Notes: generated by a model from the sequence alone, not told the origin. A DNA stretch of 48,168 bases from Delftia acidovorans (GCA_031286585.1 JAITUC010000047.1:1-48168); one strand, 5' to 3'. Positions 34,601-42,731 are shown, numbered from the stretch's first letter. Made by a program: numbers and translations.

Positions 34601-34966
34601 ATGGGCAACAAGCTTTACGTCGGCAACCTGCCGTACACCTTCCGTGACAGCGATCTGGAGCAAGCCTTCAGTGAATTCGGCGCCGTCAACAGCGCCAAAG
34701 TGATGATGGAGCGCGACACCGGCCGTTCCAAGGGTTTCGGCTTCGTCGAAATGGGCAGCGATGCCGAAGCACAAGCTGCTATCCAGGGCCTGCACGGCCA
34801 AAACCGCGGCGGCCGTGACCTGGTGGTCAACGAAGCCCGTCCGATGGAGCCCCGCGCTCCCCGTAGCGGCGGCTTCGGCGGCGGCTTTGGTGGTGGCGGC
34901 GGCGGCGGCTTCGGCGGCGGCAACCGTGACGGCGGCTACGGCGGTGGCCGTCGCAACAGCTACTAA
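34601..34966 (+). CDS. Gly-rich RRM RNA-binding protein 1
   Basis: 121 residues. One RRM at 1-80 with RNP2 LYVGNL (5-10) and RNP1 KGFGFVEM (46-53), which carry the RNA-stacking aromatics; a linker ARPMEPRAPRSGG; then a short Gly-rich tail (about 88-121) with FGGG and YGGG units ending RRNSY. Such proteins in bacteria resemble cyanobacterial cold-induced RNA-binding proteins and are thought to act as RNA chaperones, often cold-induced. CAGGAG lies before the ATG. Followed by its own terminator, then a paralogue with the same RRM. Confidence 0.93.
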   Translation: MGNKLYVGNLPYTFRDSDLEQAFSEFGAVNSAKVMMERDTGRSKGFGFVEMGSDAEAQAAIQGLHGQNRGGRDLVVNEARPMEPRAPRSGGFGGGFGGGGGGGFGGGNRDGGYGGGRRNSY

Positions 34967-34991
34967 GTACTCGCTTAGAGCTTGCGCTAGC

Positions 34992-35021
34992 AAAAAAATG
35001 GGGCCTTCGGGCCCCTTTTTT
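34992..35021 (+). terminator. Intrinsic terminator after RRM gene 1
   Basis: GGGGCC-TTCG-GGCCCC stem with a UUCG tetraloop, preceded by an A7 tract and followed by T6, starting 25 bases after the stop codon. Strong on the plus strand. Confidence 0.95.
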
Positions 35022-35221
35022 GTTGCCAAACGTTATCAGCTTGTGTTTTCGAGCATTTATCTTTTTGATTTTTGTGCTTCATAATTTGGTTTCGGGCAGA
35101 CCCGTTCGAACGCTATGTGTTTAGGAAGGTTGGACAGGCTCTTGTATACAAAGAACCTGATGTCTGTGCGTCCTGAAGCCGAGCGCAAACCAGTGAGCAT
35201 TGAGGAGTTGAGGAGTTTTTG

Positions 35222-35743
35222 ATGGGCAATAAGCTTTACGTCGGCAACCTTCCCTATGGTGTGCGTGACAACGACTTGGAGCAGGCATTCAGCCAGTTCG
35301 GCGCTGTCACCAGCGCCCGGGTCATGATGGAACGCGACACAGGCCGCTCCAAGGGATTCGGGTTTGTCGAAATGGGCAGCGATGCCGAGGCGCAGGCAGC
35401 CGTTCAGGGCATGAATGGACAACCATTGGGCGGGCGCAGCCTCGTGGTGAACGAAGCGCGCCCCATGGAGCCCCGTCCCCCGCGCTCGGGCGGCTTTGGT
35501 GGCGGCGGTGGTGGTGGCGGTTATGGCCGTGGTGATGGTGGCGGCTACGGTGGCGGTGGCCGCGGCGATGGCGGTGGCTACGGACGCAGCGATGGCGGCG
35601 GTGGCTATGGCCGTGGTGAAGGCGGTGGAGGCGGCGGCTACGGCGGCCGTGGCGATGGCGGTTTCCGCAGCCCCTATGGCTCCGGCCCCCGCAATGGTGG
35701 CCGTGGCGGCGGCTGGGGAAACAACAATAACAACGGAGAATGA
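35222..35743 (+). CDS. Gly-rich RRM RNA-binding protein 2
   Basis: 173 residues. Its RRM (1-80; LYVGNL, RSKGFGFVEM) is very similar to that of the preceding gene, so the two arose by tandem duplication. The tail (about 85-173) is far longer: iterated GGGYGRGDGGG, GGYGRSDGGG-like units with RGG/GRG spacing, low complexity and likely disordered, ending GWGNNNNNGE. Arg-Gly boxes favour RNA binding and possibly condensate formation. GAGGAG lies seven bases upstream of the ATG; a TTG one codon earlier is unlikely. The 255-base gap before it is AT-rich (35040-35150), unlike the surroundings, and must contain a promoter because a terminator precedes it. Confidence 0.92.
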   Translation: MGNKLYVGNLPYGVRDNDLEQAFSQFGAVTSARVMMERDTGRSKGFGFVEMGSDAEAQAAVQGMNGQPLGGRSLVVNEARPMEPRPPRSGGFGGGGGGGGYGRGDGGGYGGGGRGDGGGYGRSDGGGGYGRGEGGGGGGYGGRGDGGFRSPYGSGPRNGGRGGGWGNNNNNGE

Positions 35744-35771
35744 GACCCGGTCTCCATGTTCTCCCCAACAA

Positions 35772-35800
35772 GAAAAGGCTCCTTCAGGGAGCCTTTTTTG
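35772..35800. terminator. Intrinsic terminator after RRM gene 2
   Basis: AAAAGGCTCC-TTCA-GGGAGCC followed by T6, 30 bases after the stop codon. A-rich on the opposite side, so it may also stop the convergent SDR transcript. Confidence 0.92.
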
Positions 35801-35845
35801 CGGGTGCGCGTTTATGCATGAACATATTCCCTGGGCATATGAACT

Positions 35846-36646
35846 TCAGGGATTTTTCGAATGACGATGTTTGCGCTTTCGTCCTACAAGCATCCGATCA
35901 AACAAGGGGTTTGGCAGAAATTTCATCAAACGGCCAACCCATGCCATTTGCCAGGGGATGATGGCCAGGCTGCGACCGGCATCAATGGACCGCCAGGCCT
36001 TCGCGGCAAACTCATGGGGCTGCAATAAGAATGGCATGCCATAGCGGTTACCGCGTGTGAGGGGTGTATCCACATAACCAGGAAGCAATGTAGTGACTTT
36101 TACGCCACTACTGCGCAATTCACCGCGAAGGCTTTCGCAATAGGCAATGACTGCGGCCTTGCTGGCGCAATAAGCACCATGTCCGGGCAGGCCGCGCAGC
36201 CCCGCCACACTGGCGATACCCACCAACTGCCCGCTGCCACGCCGCACCATGGGCGCGATAAAGGGATGGAAACTGCTCACCACGCCCATGGTGTTGACGG
36301 CCAGCACCTGCTGCATGGTGTCGATATCCTCGCGCATCGAGGTGTCCACGCCCCAGCTGACGCCGGCATTGGCAATCACGACATCGGGCAGGCCCTGCTG
36401 CTGCTCACAGCGCCGGGCGGCAGCGATGATGCTGTCGGGCACGGCCACATCGGCCTCGTAGATGGTGAAGCGCGACGCCTCCAGGCCCTGCTGCGCAGCC
36501 CATTGCGCCATCACGTCGCCACGCCGTGCAACCAGTGCCAGCGACCAGCCTTGCTGGTAGGCATGCCATGCCAGGGCCTGGCCTATGCCGCTGGATGCGC
36601 CGGTGATGAAGGCCAGGGGTGCCGGGCTGCGCGAGGATGTCGTCAT
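35846..36646 (-). CDS. Short-chain dehydrogenase/reductase (SDR)
   Basis: 266-residue classical SDR. Nucleotide site TGASSGIG (15-22), NAG motif IANAGVSWG, and catalytic Ser146, Tyr159 and Lys163 (YCASK) are intact. LLPGYVDTPLTRGNRYGMPF follows, and the C-terminus ends with an amphipathic segment and a basic RKRKHRHSKNP tail. It probably oxidises or reduces an alcohol/ketone with NADP(H). The gene lies 34 bases downstream of lptC, where lptA usually sits. The 3' half is lower in GC than neighbours. No substrate evidence. Confidence 0.9.
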   Translation of the reverse strand: MTTSSRSPAPLAFITGASSGIGQALAWHAYQQGWSLALVARRGDVMAQWAAQQGLEASRFTIYEADVAVPDSIIAAARRCEQQQGLPDVVIANAGVSWGVDTSMREDIDTMQQVLAVNTMGVVSSFHPFIAPMVRRGSGQLVGIASVAGLRGLPGHGAYCASKAAVIAYCESLRGELRSSGVKVTTLLPGYVDTPLTRGNRYGMPFLLQPHEFAAKAWRSIDAGRSLAIIPWQMAWVGRLMKFLPNPLFDRMLVGRKRKHRHSKNP

Positions 36647-36680
36647 GGCTTGTTCTCCATCGGACGCCTGCGCCGGCGCC

Positions 36681-37298
36681 TTACTTGGTCCTGGACGGCT
36701 GCAGGGTGCCGCGCACGCGGCCCTGCAGCTTCATCACCAGATCCAGGTTGCTGTACTGCATGCTGTCGGCCGTGAAACGGTCCTTGCCACGGGTCAGCAC
36801 CACGGGCTGGTTGGAGCTCACTCTTTCCTCGTTGGGCCAGGCTTGCAGGAATTCACCCTCGAATTGCAACTGCGGTTGCGGTTGTTTACCCGCTGTCACA
36901 AATGGCTCGCGCGTGACGACGGCATTGCCAAACATCTGCACCTCGGAACCATCGGCATTGCTCAGCGCCCGCTTGGCGCTGCCGCGCGTGATGCGGCCTT
37001 CAGGCGAGACCGCAAACATGCGCACGTTGTCGATTTCGAGGGTGTCGGTATCCGGATAGTGGCGGCCCACGCTGCCCTCGATCTGGCTCTTGAGGCGCCC
37101 CGTGGCATCGAAGCTCTTGATCGAGAAATCCTTCATGAAGTAGTCGGGCTCATGCGCCACGGCCTTTTCGGTGCCGCTGGCCACGGGCTGCGGGGCATTG
37201 CGCACCAGCCACCAGGTGCCCAGCGCCAGCAGGCCCATCAGCAGCACGGGCAGGTACAGGGAAAGCCGGTCACCGACGCGGCGCCAGGCCTGGATCAT
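36681..37298 (-). CDS. lptC: LPS export periplasmic protein LptC
   Basis: 205-residue bitopic protein: one N-terminal membrane helix (LSLYLPVLLMGLLALGTWWL, about 13-32) and a periplasmic OstA-like jellyroll (YFMKDFSIKSFDATGRLKSQ, IEGSVGRHYPDTDTLEIDNV, ADSMQYSNLDLVMKLQGRVR). LptC receives LPS from LptBFG and passes it to LptA. Its ATG overlaps the kdsC stop (ATGA). The usual downstream lptA-lptB pair is missing here and must be elsewhere. Confidence 0.94.
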   Translation of the reverse strand: MIQAWRRVGDRLSLYLPVLLMGLLALGTWWLVRNAPQPVASGTEKAVAHEPDYFMKDFSIKSFDATGRLKSQIEGSVGRHYPDTDTLEIDNVRMFAVSPEGRITRGSAKRALSNADGSEVQMFGNAVVTREPFVTAGKQPQPQLQFEGEFLQAWPNEERVSSNQPVVLTRGKDRFTADSMQYSNLDLVMKLQGRVRGTLQPSRTK

Positions 37299-37855
37299 GA
37301 TGCGTATTCCGCCAGCAGCCCGGCATAGGCGCCACGCGCGGCCAGCAGCAGGTCGCACAGCTGGCGCACCGCCCCTTCGCCACCGCTGCGCGGCGTGATC
37401 CAGTCGGCCACGGCCAGCACCTCGTCATGGGCGTTGGCCGGCGCACAGGCAAAGGCGGAGCGCCGCATCACGGGCAGGTCGGGCCAGTCGTCTCCCATGG
37501 CTGCCGCCTGGTGCCACTGCAGGCCCAGCTCGCCCAGAATGGCCTCGGCGGCAGGCACCTTGTCTTCCGTGCCAAAGCGCGCATGCGTGACACCCAGATT
37601 GCTCAGCCGCAGGCGCAGGGCAGGCGAGTCGCGGCCCGTCACCACGGCGGGCGTGATGCCGGCCTTTTGCAGCAGCTTCAGTCCATGGCCGTCCAGCGTG
37701 TTGAAGCGCTTGAGCACCTCGCCCTCACCAGAGAACAGCAGGCCGCCATCGGTGAGCACACCATCGACATCGAAGAAGGCCACCCGCACATCCTGTGCCT
37801 GCAGCAGCAGTCGTGCATCCCAGTTCTGCACGGGCGTCAAAGGAGCGCGTGCCAT
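37295..37855 (-). CDS. kdsC: 3-deoxy-D-manno-octulosonate 8-phosphate phosphatase KdsC
   Basis: 186-residue C0-type HAD phosphatase, compact and capless as KdsC should be. Nucleophile motif FFDVDGVLTDGG (Asp29, Asp31), motif II VVTGRDSP, Lys in TEDKVPA and the metal Asp122/123 in MGDDWPDLPVM are present. It removes phosphate from Kdo-8-P for LPS core synthesis; enzymes of this family act as tetramers. One-base overlap with kdsD upstream and four-base overlap with lptC downstream make a tight three-gene unit. Confidence 0.95.
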   Translation of the reverse strand: MARAPLTPVQNWDARLLLQAQDVRVAFFDVDGVLTDGGLLFSGEGEVLKRFNTLDGHGLKLLQKAGITPAVVTGRDSPALRLRLSNLGVTHARFGTEDKVPAAEAILGELGLQWHQAAAMGDDWPDLPVMRRSAFACAPANAHDEVLAVADWITPRSGGEGAVRQLCDLLLAARGAYAGLLAEYAS

Positions 37856-38856
37856 CAGATGACCTTGGCGCGCATCAGGTCGCGGATATGGACCACGCCG
37901 CGCAGCTGGCGCTGTGCATCGGTCACCAGCACCGCGGTGATGCCGTGCTCCTCCATCATGCTGGCGGCGTCCACGGCCAGCGCGTCTTCGGTGATGGTGC
38001 GGGGCCCCTTGTGCATGACGTCGCCGGCCTGCAGCGCGCGCAGGTCGGTGCCGGCCTCCACGCGGCGGCGCAGGTCTCCGTCGGTGAAGATGCCCTGCAG
38101 CACGCCTGCCGCATCGACGATGGCCGAGCAGCCCAGGCCCTTGGCGCTCATTTCGCGCATCAGTTCGACAAAGCTGGCATCGGCACCGACCTTCGGCAGC
38201 TCATCGCCGCTGCGCATGACATCGCGCACATGGGTCAGCAGCTTGCGGCCCAGCGCACCGCCCGGATGGGAGCGCGCAAAGTCCTCGGCGCCAAAGCCGC
38301 GCGCATCGAGCAGGGCCACGGCCAGCGCGTCGCCCATGGCCATCTGCGCCGTGGTGCTGGCCGTGGGTGCCAGGTTCAGGGGGCAGGCCTCGCGCTCGAC
38401 ACGGGTGTCCAGCACCCAGTCGGCATGGCGGGCCAGCGTGGATTGCGCGCCGCCGGTCATGGCCACCAGCGGGATGCCCTGGCGCTTGATGGCGGGCAGC
38501 AGCGCAGCGAGCTCGTCGGCCTCACCGCTGTTGGACAGCGCCAGCACCAAGTCGATGCCCGTCACCATGCCCAGATCGCCATGGCTGGCCTCGGCCGGAT
38601 GCACGAAGAACGCAGGCGTGCCCGTGGAAGCCAGGGTGGCGGCCACCTTGCGCCCGACATGGCCGCTCTTGCCCATGCCCATCACGACGACGCGGCCGGA
38701 CAGCCGCAGGATGCGCTGCACCACTTCGCCGAACACGCCATCAAGGCGCTGCGACATGGCTTGAAGGGCATCGGCCTCGATGCCCAGGGTGTCGCGGGCC
38801 AGGCGCAGGGCACGGGGCGCGTCCAGCGCATCCAGGGTGGCAGCATCAGAATTCAT
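37855..38856 (-). CDS. kdsD: D-arabinose 5-phosphate isomerase KdsD
   Basis: 333 residues. SIS isomerase domain (about 40-180: GRVVVMGMGKSGHVGRKVAA, HPAEASHGDLGMV, ALSNSGEADEL) and a pair of CBS domains (about 205-333: DVMRSGDELPKV, IFTDGDLRRRVE, VLVTDAQRQLRGVVHIRDL). It interconverts ribulose 5-phosphate and arabinose 5-phosphate, the first step to Kdo. The ATG at 38856 has no ribosome site; a TAAAAT (38869-38864) eight bases upstream raises the possibility of a leaderless transcript. Divergent from apt. Confidence 0.94.
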   Translation of the reverse strand: MNSDAATLDALDAPRALRLARDTLGIEADALQAMSQRLDGVFGEVVQRILRLSGRVVVMGMGKSGHVGRKVAATLASTGTPAFFVHPAEASHGDLGMVTGIDLVLALSNSGEADELAALLPAIKRQGIPLVAMTGGAQSTLARHADWVLDTRVEREACPLNLAPTASTTAQMAMGDALAVALLDARGFGAEDFARSHPGGALGRKLLTHVRDVMRSGDELPKVGADASFVELMREMSAKGLGCSAIVDAAGVLQGIFTDGDLRRRVEAGTDLRALQAGDVMHKGPRTITEDALAVDAASMMEEHGITAVLVTDAQRQLRGVVHIRDLMRAKVI

Positions 38857-38953
38857 CTGGATGATTTTAGGCGGTCTGGCCATCCGGCGGCGGCGGTCGC
38901 CGTCGGGCGCCTGGGTACACTGGCCCGTCTTCTCCAGCCCCCGATCCAGCGCC

Positions 38954-39511
38954 ATGCATACCACCCCCAGCGTCAACGACTACCTGCGCACGCACATACG
39001 CACCGTTCCCGACTGGCCGGCGCCCGGCGTGCAGTTCCGCGACATCACGCCGCTGCTGCAGGACCCGCAGGTCTTTCGCGTGATGACCGACGCCTTCGTG
39101 CACCGCTACATGCAGCGCGGCATGCGCCCCGATGTGGTGGCCGGGCTCGATGCGCGTGGCTTCATCCTGGGCGCCGTGGTGGCACACGAGCTGGGCGTGG
39201 GATTTGTACCCATCCGCAAAAAGGGCAAGCTACCCTTCACCACGGTAGAGGAAACCTATGAACTCGAATACGGCAGTGCCACCGTGGAGTTGCACACCGA
39301 CGCCGTCAAGGCGGGCGACCGCGTGCTGCTGATCGACGACCTGATCGCCACCGGCGGCACCATGATGGCCGGCAAGAGGCTGCTGGAAAAACTCGGCGCC
39401 ACCGTGATCGAGGGCGCGGCCATCGTGGACCTGCCCGAGCTGGGCGGCTCCACCTTGCTGCGCGACAGAGGACTGCCGCTGTTCACGCTGGTGGATTTCG
39501 CCGGCCACTGA
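38954..39511 (+). CDS. apt: Adenine phosphoribosyltransferase
   Basis: 185-residue type I PRTase converting adenine and PRPP to AMP. Seen: IRTVPDWPAPGVQFRDITPL at the N-terminus, GLDARGFILGAVVAHELGVG, the flexible hood RKKGKLPFTTVEETYELEYG, and the PRPP loop VLLIDDLIATGGTM, all characteristic. Slightly longer than E. coli Apt at the N-terminus only. Monocistronic between kdsD (divergent) and an unknown gene (convergent). Confidence 0.95.
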   Translation: MHTTPSVNDYLRTHIRTVPDWPAPGVQFRDITPLLQDPQVFRVMTDAFVHRYMQRGMRPDVVAGLDARGFILGAVVAHELGVGFVPIRKKGKLPFTTVEETYELEYGSATVELHTDAVKAGDRVLLIDDLIATGGTMMAGKRLLEKLGATVIEGAAIVDLPELGGSTLLRDRGLPLFTLVDFAGH

Positions 39512-39528
39512 GCCAGGCCGCAGCCCGG

Positions 39529-40269
39529 TCAGCGCAGTTCGCCGTACTGGGTGACGCCCAGGTCCAGGTGGTCCAGCGCGCTGTTGGGAAAGTCCGCACC
39601 GCGATCGCCTGCGCCGGGGCCAAGCAAGGGCCCTGATCGGCGCACGCCAACGGCAGTTGCAGCTGCAGATCCCGCGCCACGGCTCGCCGAGGGCATGGCC
39701 GCCACGGCGAGCTTGAAGGCCGCCATTTCCTGATCGTCTATGGGTTCGAACGGCGCCATGTCCTGCCTGCGGCGCTGGGGCGCTGCCGCCTCCATCGCGG
39801 CCGCCACCGGGACGGCCATGGGCGGGGCGGGACGCGGTGCGCGCGTCGCGGCGGAATGCGCCTGGGACTGGGCCTGTGCAGCGTTCTGGTCGCTGACCCG
39901 CCAGTACACGGCCGTCACGACCGCGCCCATGCGGGCCTTGGCCGCCTGGGCCAGCATGGCCTCGATCTCGCTGAGCCGCGCGGTTTCGCTGGCATAGGCC
40001 CGCGCCAGGTCCATCATCACCACGAAGCGCTGGCCCACGTTGTCCAGCGAGAGCACCTTGAACTTGTAGCTTGCCGACAACACACCGGCACGCACCATGA
40101 CATCGCGCACCACACCGTAGAGCTGCTCGCGGCGCTCGGAACGCTCGCTGCGGCGCCCGCCCGTCACGGCATCACGGCGTGCTGCGGAATGGGCCTGGCC
40201 ATCGTCTCCGGGCGAACCACGGCCCTGCTCCGGCACAGGCTTGCGGGAAAACCAGTTGAACACAGACAT
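39529..40269 (-). CDS. Unrecognised protein with a conserved-looking central domain
   Basis: 246 residues, no family recognised. The N-terminus MSVFNWFSRKPVPEQ is followed by an Arg-rich linker, then a well-ordered core at about 47-125 (EQLYGVVRDVMVRAGVLSAS, YKFKVLSLDNVGQRFVVMMD, LARAYASETARLSEIEAMLA, GAVVTAVYWRV) with alternating hydrophobic strands and helices. After that comes a long Ala/Pro-rich low-complexity stretch with FEPIDDQEMAAFKLAVAAM (about 175-193). No signal peptide or membrane helix. Codon use is normal for the window and the reading frame has good coding character, so I regard it as a real gene. Downstream of the cyclic-nucleotide-binding gene on the same strand. Confidence 0.75.
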   Translation of the reverse strand: MSVFNWFSRKPVPEQGRGSPGDDGQAHSAARRDAVTGGRRSERSERREQLYGVVRDVMVRAGVLSASYKFKVLSLDNVGQRFVVMMDLARAYASETARLSEIEAMLAQAAKARMGAVVTAVYWRVSDQNAAQAQSQAHSAATRAPRPAPPMAVPVAAAMEAAAPQRRRQDMAPFEPIDDQEMAAFKLAVAAMPSASRGAGSAAATAVGVRRSGPLLGPGAGDRGADFPNSALDHLDLGVTQYGELR

Positions 40270-40447
40270 GGGGGGCTCTCATTGTCACGAATAGTCACAA
40301 ACTCGCGGCATTGTGCCTGCAACTTGGCGACATTTCGAGCACGGGTGCTGCAAAACCGCTGTATCAATTTGTCGCAAAGCAAAGCCCGGTCTGTAATCTG
40401 CCCCGGCTCCTGCCAGGGCCCCTCCCCAGGCGCTGTCCGGATGCAGT

Positions 40448-40927
40448 TCAGGTGCTGGCCACCCGGCGGCGGCTGTCCACCGCACGGCGGGCCAGTACCT
40501 GGCCGGCCGCCATGACCAAGGCCAGCGCCACACCGGGCTGGCGATTGCTGAGTTCGGCAAAACGCATGGCCGTCAGACACCACAGCCGCCCCGGCGCGGC
40601 CGCCTGCACGGTGGCATGGCGCGCACGGTGGGCGAAGAAAGCGCCCTCGCCCAGGATGGAGCCCGGGCCGACGATGGCCAGGCGGATGCGCTCCTTCGCA
40701 TCCTGGTAGTGCACGCTGAGGCTGCCGGACTCCACGAAGTACAGATTGCGGTCCAGCGAACCTTCTGCAAACAGCAGTTCGCCCGCCGCCAGCGTGACCG
40801 GCACCAGATAGGGCGCCAGCAGATCCCATTGCTCCAAGGTCAGCGCGTTCTGCACACCATCGACAGCCACGGCCGACGACATGGCCTGGGCCAGTGGCCG
40901 CAAATCATTGTGGGAGGAAGAAGACAT
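40448..40927 (-). CDS. Stand-alone cyclic-nucleotide-binding domain protein
   Basis: 159 residues formed almost entirely by one cNMP-binding (CAP-like) beta-barrel: LAPYLVPVTLAAGELLFAEG, LYFVESGSLSVHYQDAKERI, GPGSILGEGAFFAHRARHAT. The phosphate-cassette region GEGAFFAHRARHAT resembles the CAP RxAxV pattern loosely, so ligand binding is plausible but unproven. There is no C-terminal helix-turn-helix, so it is not a Crp/Fnr repressor; it may be a regulatory subunit or partner protein. An AT-rich patch at 41060-41095 upstream could carry its promoter. Confidence 0.83.
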   Translation of the reverse strand: MSSSSHNDLRPLAQAMSSAVAVDGVQNALTLEQWDLLAPYLVPVTLAAGELLFAEGSLDRNLYFVESGSLSVHYQDAKERIRLAIVGPGSILGEGAFFAHRARHATVQAAAPGRLWCLTAMRFAELSNRQPGVALALVMAAGQVLARRAVDSRRRVAST

Positions 40928-41120
40928 GGCGGATCCGGTTCGAAGTGGGCCGCGTACCCGCGCCAGGGCTGCGCCCGGCGGCAGGCAGCGACGAGGGCCG
41001 CTGCGGCACGCCGCATGCTAAGCGACAGCAGCGGACACGCCAATGCCGGTGCCCGGGTTTTCGGCGGCAAATTTTGTAGCAAAAGATAAATATCGCCACT
41101 GCTCCACCATCCGTGCGAGC

Positions 41121-41140
41121 GTGCCGGGCTGCACCGGCAC
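41121..41140. other. Perfect hairpin after mnmE
   Basis: GTGCCGG-GCTGCA-CCGGCAC is a 7-bp stem five bases beyond the mnmE stop codon. No U tract follows on the minus strand, so it is only a possible transcript-end structure. Confidence 0.45.
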
Positions 41141-41145
41141 TCCAG

Positions 41146-42567
41146 TCACTTGCCGATGCAGAAGCTGGAAAAGATCACGCCCAGCAGATCGTCGGAGCTG
41201 AATTCCCCGGTGATGGAGTTCAGCGAGACCTGGGCCAGGCGCAACTCCTCGGCCAGCAAGTCCAGGTGGGCGGCCTGGGCCGCCAGTTGCAGCTCGGCCT
41301 CCTGCAGGTGGGCAGCCACGGCCTGCAGTGCCTCCACATGGCGCGCGCGCGCCAGGTACAGGCCTTCCGGGGCCGACTGCCAGCCGGCCACGTCCAGCAG
41401 GCGCCGGCGCAGGGCATCCAGGCCGTCGCCCGTGCGTGCCGACAGTGCCACGCTGCCTTCACGGCTGCCATGCGCCTGCATCCGGGCAGGTTCCGCACGA
41501 TCGGTCTTGTTCCAGACATCGATGACGGGCACCTGGCGCGGCAGCTTCTGGGCAAGGGTTTCGGCAATGGCGGCATCGGCCGCCAGATAGTCGTCCTCGC
41601 CCATGCGTGTGAGGTCGTGCAGAAAAAGGACGGCATCGGCCGCGGCGATCTCGTCCCAGGCGCGCGCGATGCCGATGCGCTCGACCTCGTCGCTGCTCTC
41701 GCGCAGGCCTGCCGTGTCGATCACATGCAGGGGCACGCCCTCGATCTGGATGGTCTGCTGCACCTTGTCGCGCGTGGTGCCTGCAATCGGGGTGACGATG
41801 GCCAGTTCCGCACCGGCCAGCGCGTTGAGCAGCGAGCTCTTGCCCGCATTGGGCTGGCCCGCGATCACGACCTTGATGCCTTCGCGCAGCAGGGCGCCCT
41901 GGTGGGCGCGCGACAGCACCTGGTCCAGCTTGCCGCGCAGCCGCGTGAGCTGTCCGCTGGCATCGGCCTTCTGCAGGAAGTCGATCTCCTCCTCGGGAAA
42001 GTCCAGCGTCGCCTCGACCAGCATGCGCAGGTGCACCAGCGCGTCACGCAGGCCATGGATTTCCTCGGAAAAAGCGCCCGACAGCGAACGGCTCGCACTG
42101 CGCGCGGCAGCCTCGGTGCTGGCGTCGATCAGGTCGGCAATGGCCTCGGCTTGGGCCAGGTCGATCTTGTCGTTGAGAAAGGCGCGCTCTGTGAATTCAC
42201 CGGGCTGGGCCAGGCGCAGGCCCGGCAGCACGCTGCGATGGCCTTCGCGCGGGGCTTGCGCGGCCTCCAGGCAGCGCGCCAGCAGCAGCTGTAGAACGAC
42301 GGGGCCGCCGTGGGCCTGCAGCTCCAGCACATCCTCGCCGGTATAGCTGTGCGGCGCCGGGAAGAACAGGGCCAGGCCGTGGTCGATGGGGCCGCCCTGG
42401 GCATCGCGAAACGGCAGATAGGTGGCCTCGCGCGGCTTGAGGTCGCGCCCGCACAGCGCCCGCACCAGCGGCGCCACGCCCTTGCCGGACACACGAACGA
42501 TGCCCACGGCGCCACGCCCCGGGGCGGTGGCGATGGCGGCGATGGGGTCGTTGTGGCGGGGCAGCAT
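41146..42567 (-). CDS. mnmE: tRNA-modification GTPase MnmE (TrmE)
   Basis: 473-residue MnmE. N-terminal THF-binding domain (IAAIATAPGRGAVGIVRVSG, ALFFPAPHSYTGEDVLELQA HGG region), helical domain with RLAQPGEFTERAFLNDKIDL, then the G domain: G1 GQPNAGKSS (237-245), G2 TTRD, G3 DTAGLRES (about 284-291), G4 NKTD. The C-terminal FCIGK carries the catalytic cysteine. With MnmG it modifies wobble U34 of certain tRNAs. Position behind yidC near dnaA is conserved across Proteobacteria. The ATG at 42567 gives the usual N-terminus; no clear ribosome site. Confidence 0.96.
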   Translation of the reverse strand: MLPRHNDPIAAIATAPGRGAVGIVRVSGKGVAPLVRALCGRDLKPREATYLPFRDAQGGPIDHGLALFFPAPHSYTGEDVLELQAHGGPVVLQLLLARCLEAAQAPREGHRSVLPGLRLAQPGEFTERAFLNDKIDLAQAEAIADLIDASTEAAARSASRSLSGAFSEEIHGLRDALVHLRMLVEATLDFPEEEIDFLQKADASGQLTRLRGKLDQVLSRAHQGALLREGIKVVIAGQPNAGKSSLLNALAGAELAIVTPIAGTTRDKVQQTIQIEGVPLHVIDTAGLRESSDEVERIGIARAWDEIAAADAVLFLHDLTRMGEDDYLAADAAIAETLAQKLPRQVPVIDVWNKTDRAEPARMQAHGSREGSVALSARTGDGLDALRRRLLDVAGWQSAPEGLYLARARHVEALQAVAAHLQEAELQLAAQAAHLDLLAEELRLAQVSLNSITGEFSSDDLLGVIFSSFCIGK

Positions 42568-42609
42568 GGATGGAGCTTTCTTGGGAGGGATTGCAGGCCG
42601 CCGATGATA

Positions 42610-42716
42610 GGCCCGGCGATGAAAAAAAGCCCCCACGCTCCCCTTGTTGCGCAAGGTCCGCTGCCCCCATGGGGGCGTTTTTCATCTTGGGGCGGCCCGG
42701 CGATGAAAAAAAGCCC
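42610..42716. repeat. 23-bp direct repeat carrying A-tracts
   Basis: GGCCCGGCGATGAAAAAAAG plus CCC occurs at 42610-42632 and again at 42694-42716, 84 bases apart. Each copy supplies the A-tract (T-tract on the minus strand) of one of two successive terminators between yidC and mnmE, so the tandem terminators arose by duplication of this end. Confidence 0.8.
42622..42686 (-). terminator. Second terminator between yidC and mnmE
   Basis: On the minus strand GCCCCCA...TGGGGGC closes a long arm and is followed by T7; inside lies the palindrome GCCCCC-AT-GGGGGC. The element belongs to a second class of GC-rich intergenic repeat with a GGGGCGGCCCGG flank. Its T-tract lies about 55 bases upstream of mnmE. 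Confidence 0.7.
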
Positions 42717-42731
42717 GCCGAAGCGGGCTTT
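42705..42731 (-). terminator. Intrinsic terminator of yidC
   Basis: AAGCCCGC-TTCG-GCGGGCTT on the minus strand, an 8-bp stem with a UUCG loop followed by T7, 22 bases after the yidC stop. Confidence 0.95.

Noticed and set aside
35149..35215. Possible promoter TTGGAC/TATACA upstream of RRM gene 2
   Set aside because: The spacing between the hexamers is about 9 bases, far too short; the real promoter was not identified.
35480..35710. Short repeated units in RRM gene 2, considered as CRISPR or minisatellite
   Set aside because: They encode Gly/Arg-rich codon repeats in frame, lack constant spacers, and no cas gene is present.
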